A stretch of DNA of 64,000 nucleotides, from positions 62,001-126,000 of the forward strand of contig DASQZT010000098.1 in assembly GCA_035638575.1 (NCBI GenBank), written 5' to 3'. Source of the stretch: DASQZT01 sp035638575. GTDB taxonomy: Bacteria > Acidobacteriota > Terriglobia > Bryobacterales > Bryobacteraceae. Below the pieces are notes generated by a model that saw nothing but the letters and a program-made list of their open reading frames with translations, had not been told where the DNA came from and did no database searches. The translations under genes were made by a program, and so were the position numbers. Position 1 is the stretch's first letter. The number at the start of each line of letters is the position of its first letter. This document shows positions 62,336 through 64,000 of the stretch, piece after piece.

Positions 62336-62683
62336 GTCTCCTCCAAGTGGGTGTATTAGCTAGATGAGAATCCAACTGCACTTCATGGACCAACCGCTTC
62401 CCGTTGAAAAACGTGGAGAAATTAAACACTTTTTACTCTGAATGGCTGAATTGGGGCAAATGCCCCAATTCGGTTGGGGACGGAGACCCGGGGCTGGGGG
62501 ATGGAGCGCGGATCGGGGATGGAACCGCGGAACCCATGGCTCGGAGAATGCTGTCCACTTAACGCATTCTGCGTGGGGGCCTGATAGCATAGCAATGTGC
62601 CGCCCCGGTGGTGAGAAGGGGATTTAGCGGCATGACGACCCAAATCGCTCACCGCAGGCGGGAACGCCCCACCGGCCTCTAAC
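62336..62683. other. Noncoding gap between divergent radical SAM and permease genes
   Basis: It holds the palindrome at 62448-62471 and an imperfect 18-bp tandem pair starting with GGGGATGGA (62497 and 62515). I see no gene, tRNA or clear -35/-10 pair. Confidence 0.4.
62448..62471. promoter_or_regulatory. Perfect 11-bp inverted repeat, candidate operator
   Basis: GAATTGGGGCA and TGCCCCAATTC are exact reverse complements separated by two bases, about 113 bases upstream of the radical SAM start and 213 bases upstream of the permease start. No T-run follows on either strand, so a protein site is more likely than a terminator. Confidence 0.5.
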
Positions 62684-64000
62684 ATGGCTTTCTTCTGGCA
62701 CCGGCCGTTTTTTCCCAGGCGCCCCGAGAGGGGTCCCGCGGCAAGCGCGGCTGACGTGCGTGGTGCTTCAGTACCGCCGGCCATCAGCGCATCAAACCGG
62801 CACGTCCCGAGCTCCAATAACTGGTCGATGGTCATGCTGTTTGGCACCATCGCGGTGCTGTACTTTGCCCGCGAAATTCTGATCCCCCTGGCATTTGCTG
62901 TCATTCTGACGTTCGTTTTGAGCCCTGTGGTGGCACTCCTGCAAAGATTGCGCATCGGCCGCGTACCGTCGGTCGCCGTGACCGTCCTGGTAACGATCGT
63001 GGCGGCCGGCAGCGTTGGCGGGATCATCGCAATTCAGCTCGTTGACATCGTCCAGGAGCTTCCCAGGTACCGCCAGAACATTGACGCCAAGCTGGAAGCG
63101 CTTCGCATTCCGACGAAGGGACCGTTAGGCCTTGCGGCCAACAGCTTGAAGGAAATTGCGCGCGAGCTCTCCGGTCCGGGGGCAACGGCTCCGGTCCCAG
63201 GCCCTGTGGCGCCGAATCGGAAGCAGCGCAGCGCGCCGGGTACTCCCGCGCTTCCTCTGCCTGTGGAGATCGTGCAACAGCCGGCCAATGAATGGGTCTA
63301 CTTTCGCGATCTGGCCCAGCCCGTTCTTCGGCCCCTGGGACTGACAGGACTTGTCCTGATCTTCACGGTCTTCATGCTGATCAAGAGATTCGACTTGAGA
63401 CATCGTCTTTTCCGGCTGGTGGGAATCGGTCAGATCAATATCATGACTCAGGCGCTGGACGAGGCGGCGCACCGTGTCAGCCGGTACCTGTTGATGCAGG
63501 TCTTGGTCAACACCTGTTTTGGAGCACTGTTCGGATTCGGCCTGTACTGCATTGGGGTGCCCTATGCCGCGCTGTGGGGAGGCGTCGCCGGCCTCCTGCG
63601 CATCGTGCCGTATATCGGCACGATGGTTGCCGCCGCGCTGCCGATCGCACTCTCGCTGGCGGCTTTTGACAGATGGCTGCCGCCGCTGCTGGTTTTCCTG
63701 CTGTTTGCGGGCCTCGAACTAATCACTTCCAACTTCGTCGAGCCGTGGCTTTACGGGGCAAACACGGGAATCTCTTCGCTGGCGCTGCTGGTGGCGGCTG
63801 TCTTTTGGACTGTACTGTGGGGACCCGCCGGCCTTATCCTGTCTACGCCTCTCACGGTTTGCGTCGTTGTGTTGGGCCGCTACGCTCCCCAGCTCGCTTT
63901 TCTTCATATCCTGCTGGGGGATGAGGAAGTCCTGGGGGCGGAAGCTCAGATCTACCAGCGCTTACTGGCGATGGACCAGCCGGAGGCGCTCGGCATTGTG
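62684..64000 (+). CDS. AI-2E-family permease, 3' end beyond window
   Basis: The frame is open to the last base (439 codons visible). After a basic N-terminal stretch, paired membrane spans begin at MVMLFGTIAVLYFAREILIPLAFAVILTFVLSP. A periplasmic insert (about 145-200) is followed by the family's C-terminal membrane set with GLLRIVPYIGTMVAAALPIALSLAAF and NFVEPWLYG. Members move small molecules or ions. The ATG at 62684 is the first in frame but has no good ribosome site; a later start near 62830 is possible. Confidence 0.85.
   Translation, partial: MAFFWHRPFFPRRPERGPAASAADVRGASVPPAISASNRHVPSSNNWSMVMLFGTIAVLYFAREILIPLAFAVILTFVLSPVVALLQRLRIGRVPSVAVTVLVTIVAAGSVGGIIAIQLVDIVQELPRYRQNIDAKLEALRIPTKGPLGLAANSLKEIARELSGPGATAPVPGPVAPNRKQRSAPGTPALPLPVEIVQQPANEWVYFRDLAQPVLRPLGLTGLVLIFTVFMLIKRFDLRHRLFRLVGIGQINIMTQALDEAAHRVSRYLLMQVLVNTCFGALFGFGLYCIGVPYAALWGGVAGLLRIVPYIGTMVAAALPIALSLAAFDRWLPPLLVFLLFAGLELITSNFVEPWLYGANTGISSLALLVAAVFWTVLWGPAGLILSTPLTVCVVVLGRYAPQLAFLHILLGDEEVLGAEAQIYQRLLAMDQPEALGIV

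Noticed and set aside
1378..64000. Mobile elements or CRISPR array
   Set aside because: No transposase, integrase, terminal inverted repeats with target duplication, or regularly spaced repeats were found.

Overview
The window is GC-rich chromosomal DNA from a heterotrophic soil-type bacterium, most likely an Acidobacteriota member close to Solibacter/Bryobacter. The assignment rests on several very large Oar-like TonB-dependent receptors (carboxypeptidase-regulatory domain, plug, beta-barrel), a membrane-anchored regulator whose N-terminal domain is typical of that phylum, many Tat-exported enzymes, and plant-polysaccharide lyases and hydrolases. This is inference from gene content, not a phylogeny. 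I saw no tRNA, rRNA, CRISPR array or insertion sequence.

Layout. 1-4.4 kb: a metallo-beta-lactamase/rhodanese gene broken by three single-base indels and cut by the window edge, a TPR protein divergent from an O-antigen-ligase-like polymerase, and a short PH-domain remnant. 4.4-12.1 kb (all minus): dxs, a basic two-repeat protein, a two-subunit molybdenum hydroxylase (IorAB type) and a GH3 beta-glucosidase preceded by a tiny Tat-leader ORF. 12.3-21.0 kb (plus): a pectin/rhamnogalacturonan operon with a good promoter: a headless receptor fragment, a carboxylesterase, a PL26/YetA-like exo-rhamnogalacturonan lyase, a PL4-type rhamnogalacturonan lyase and an SDR dehydrogenase. 21.1-31.0 kb: two Oar-like receptors flanking a membrane-bound regulator, with an inverted repeat abutting a predicted promoter, then a Tat-exported DUF362 protein.

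31.1-39.8 kb (all minus): a compact lysine/diaminopimelate operon dapE-asd-lysC-dapB-dapA-dapD with overlapping genes, running into a third Oar-like receptor 19 nt after dapD. 40.2-46.9 kb (minus): a four-gene unit of an arylsulfotransferase, two multi-membrane GT-C-like proteins and a sulfatase, the best candidate here for an uncharacterised surface sulfation system. 47.4-55.7 kb: a DUF4177-like microprotein, a giant tricorn-like protease, a phosphohexomutase, an internally deleted receptor remnant and a GlnD homologue whose catalytic motifs are eroded while its ACT domains remain. 55.9-64 kb: GH43 and GH28 enzymes (pectin again), a stand-alone penicillin-binding transpeptidase, an SPFH/prohibitin protein, a radical SAM/SPASM enzyme and an AI-2E-family permease running off the end.

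Recurring themes are pectin (RG-I/homogalacturonan) use, receptor gene decay by internal deletion, and Gly/Arg/Pro-rich inserts in otherwise unrelated exported enzymes.
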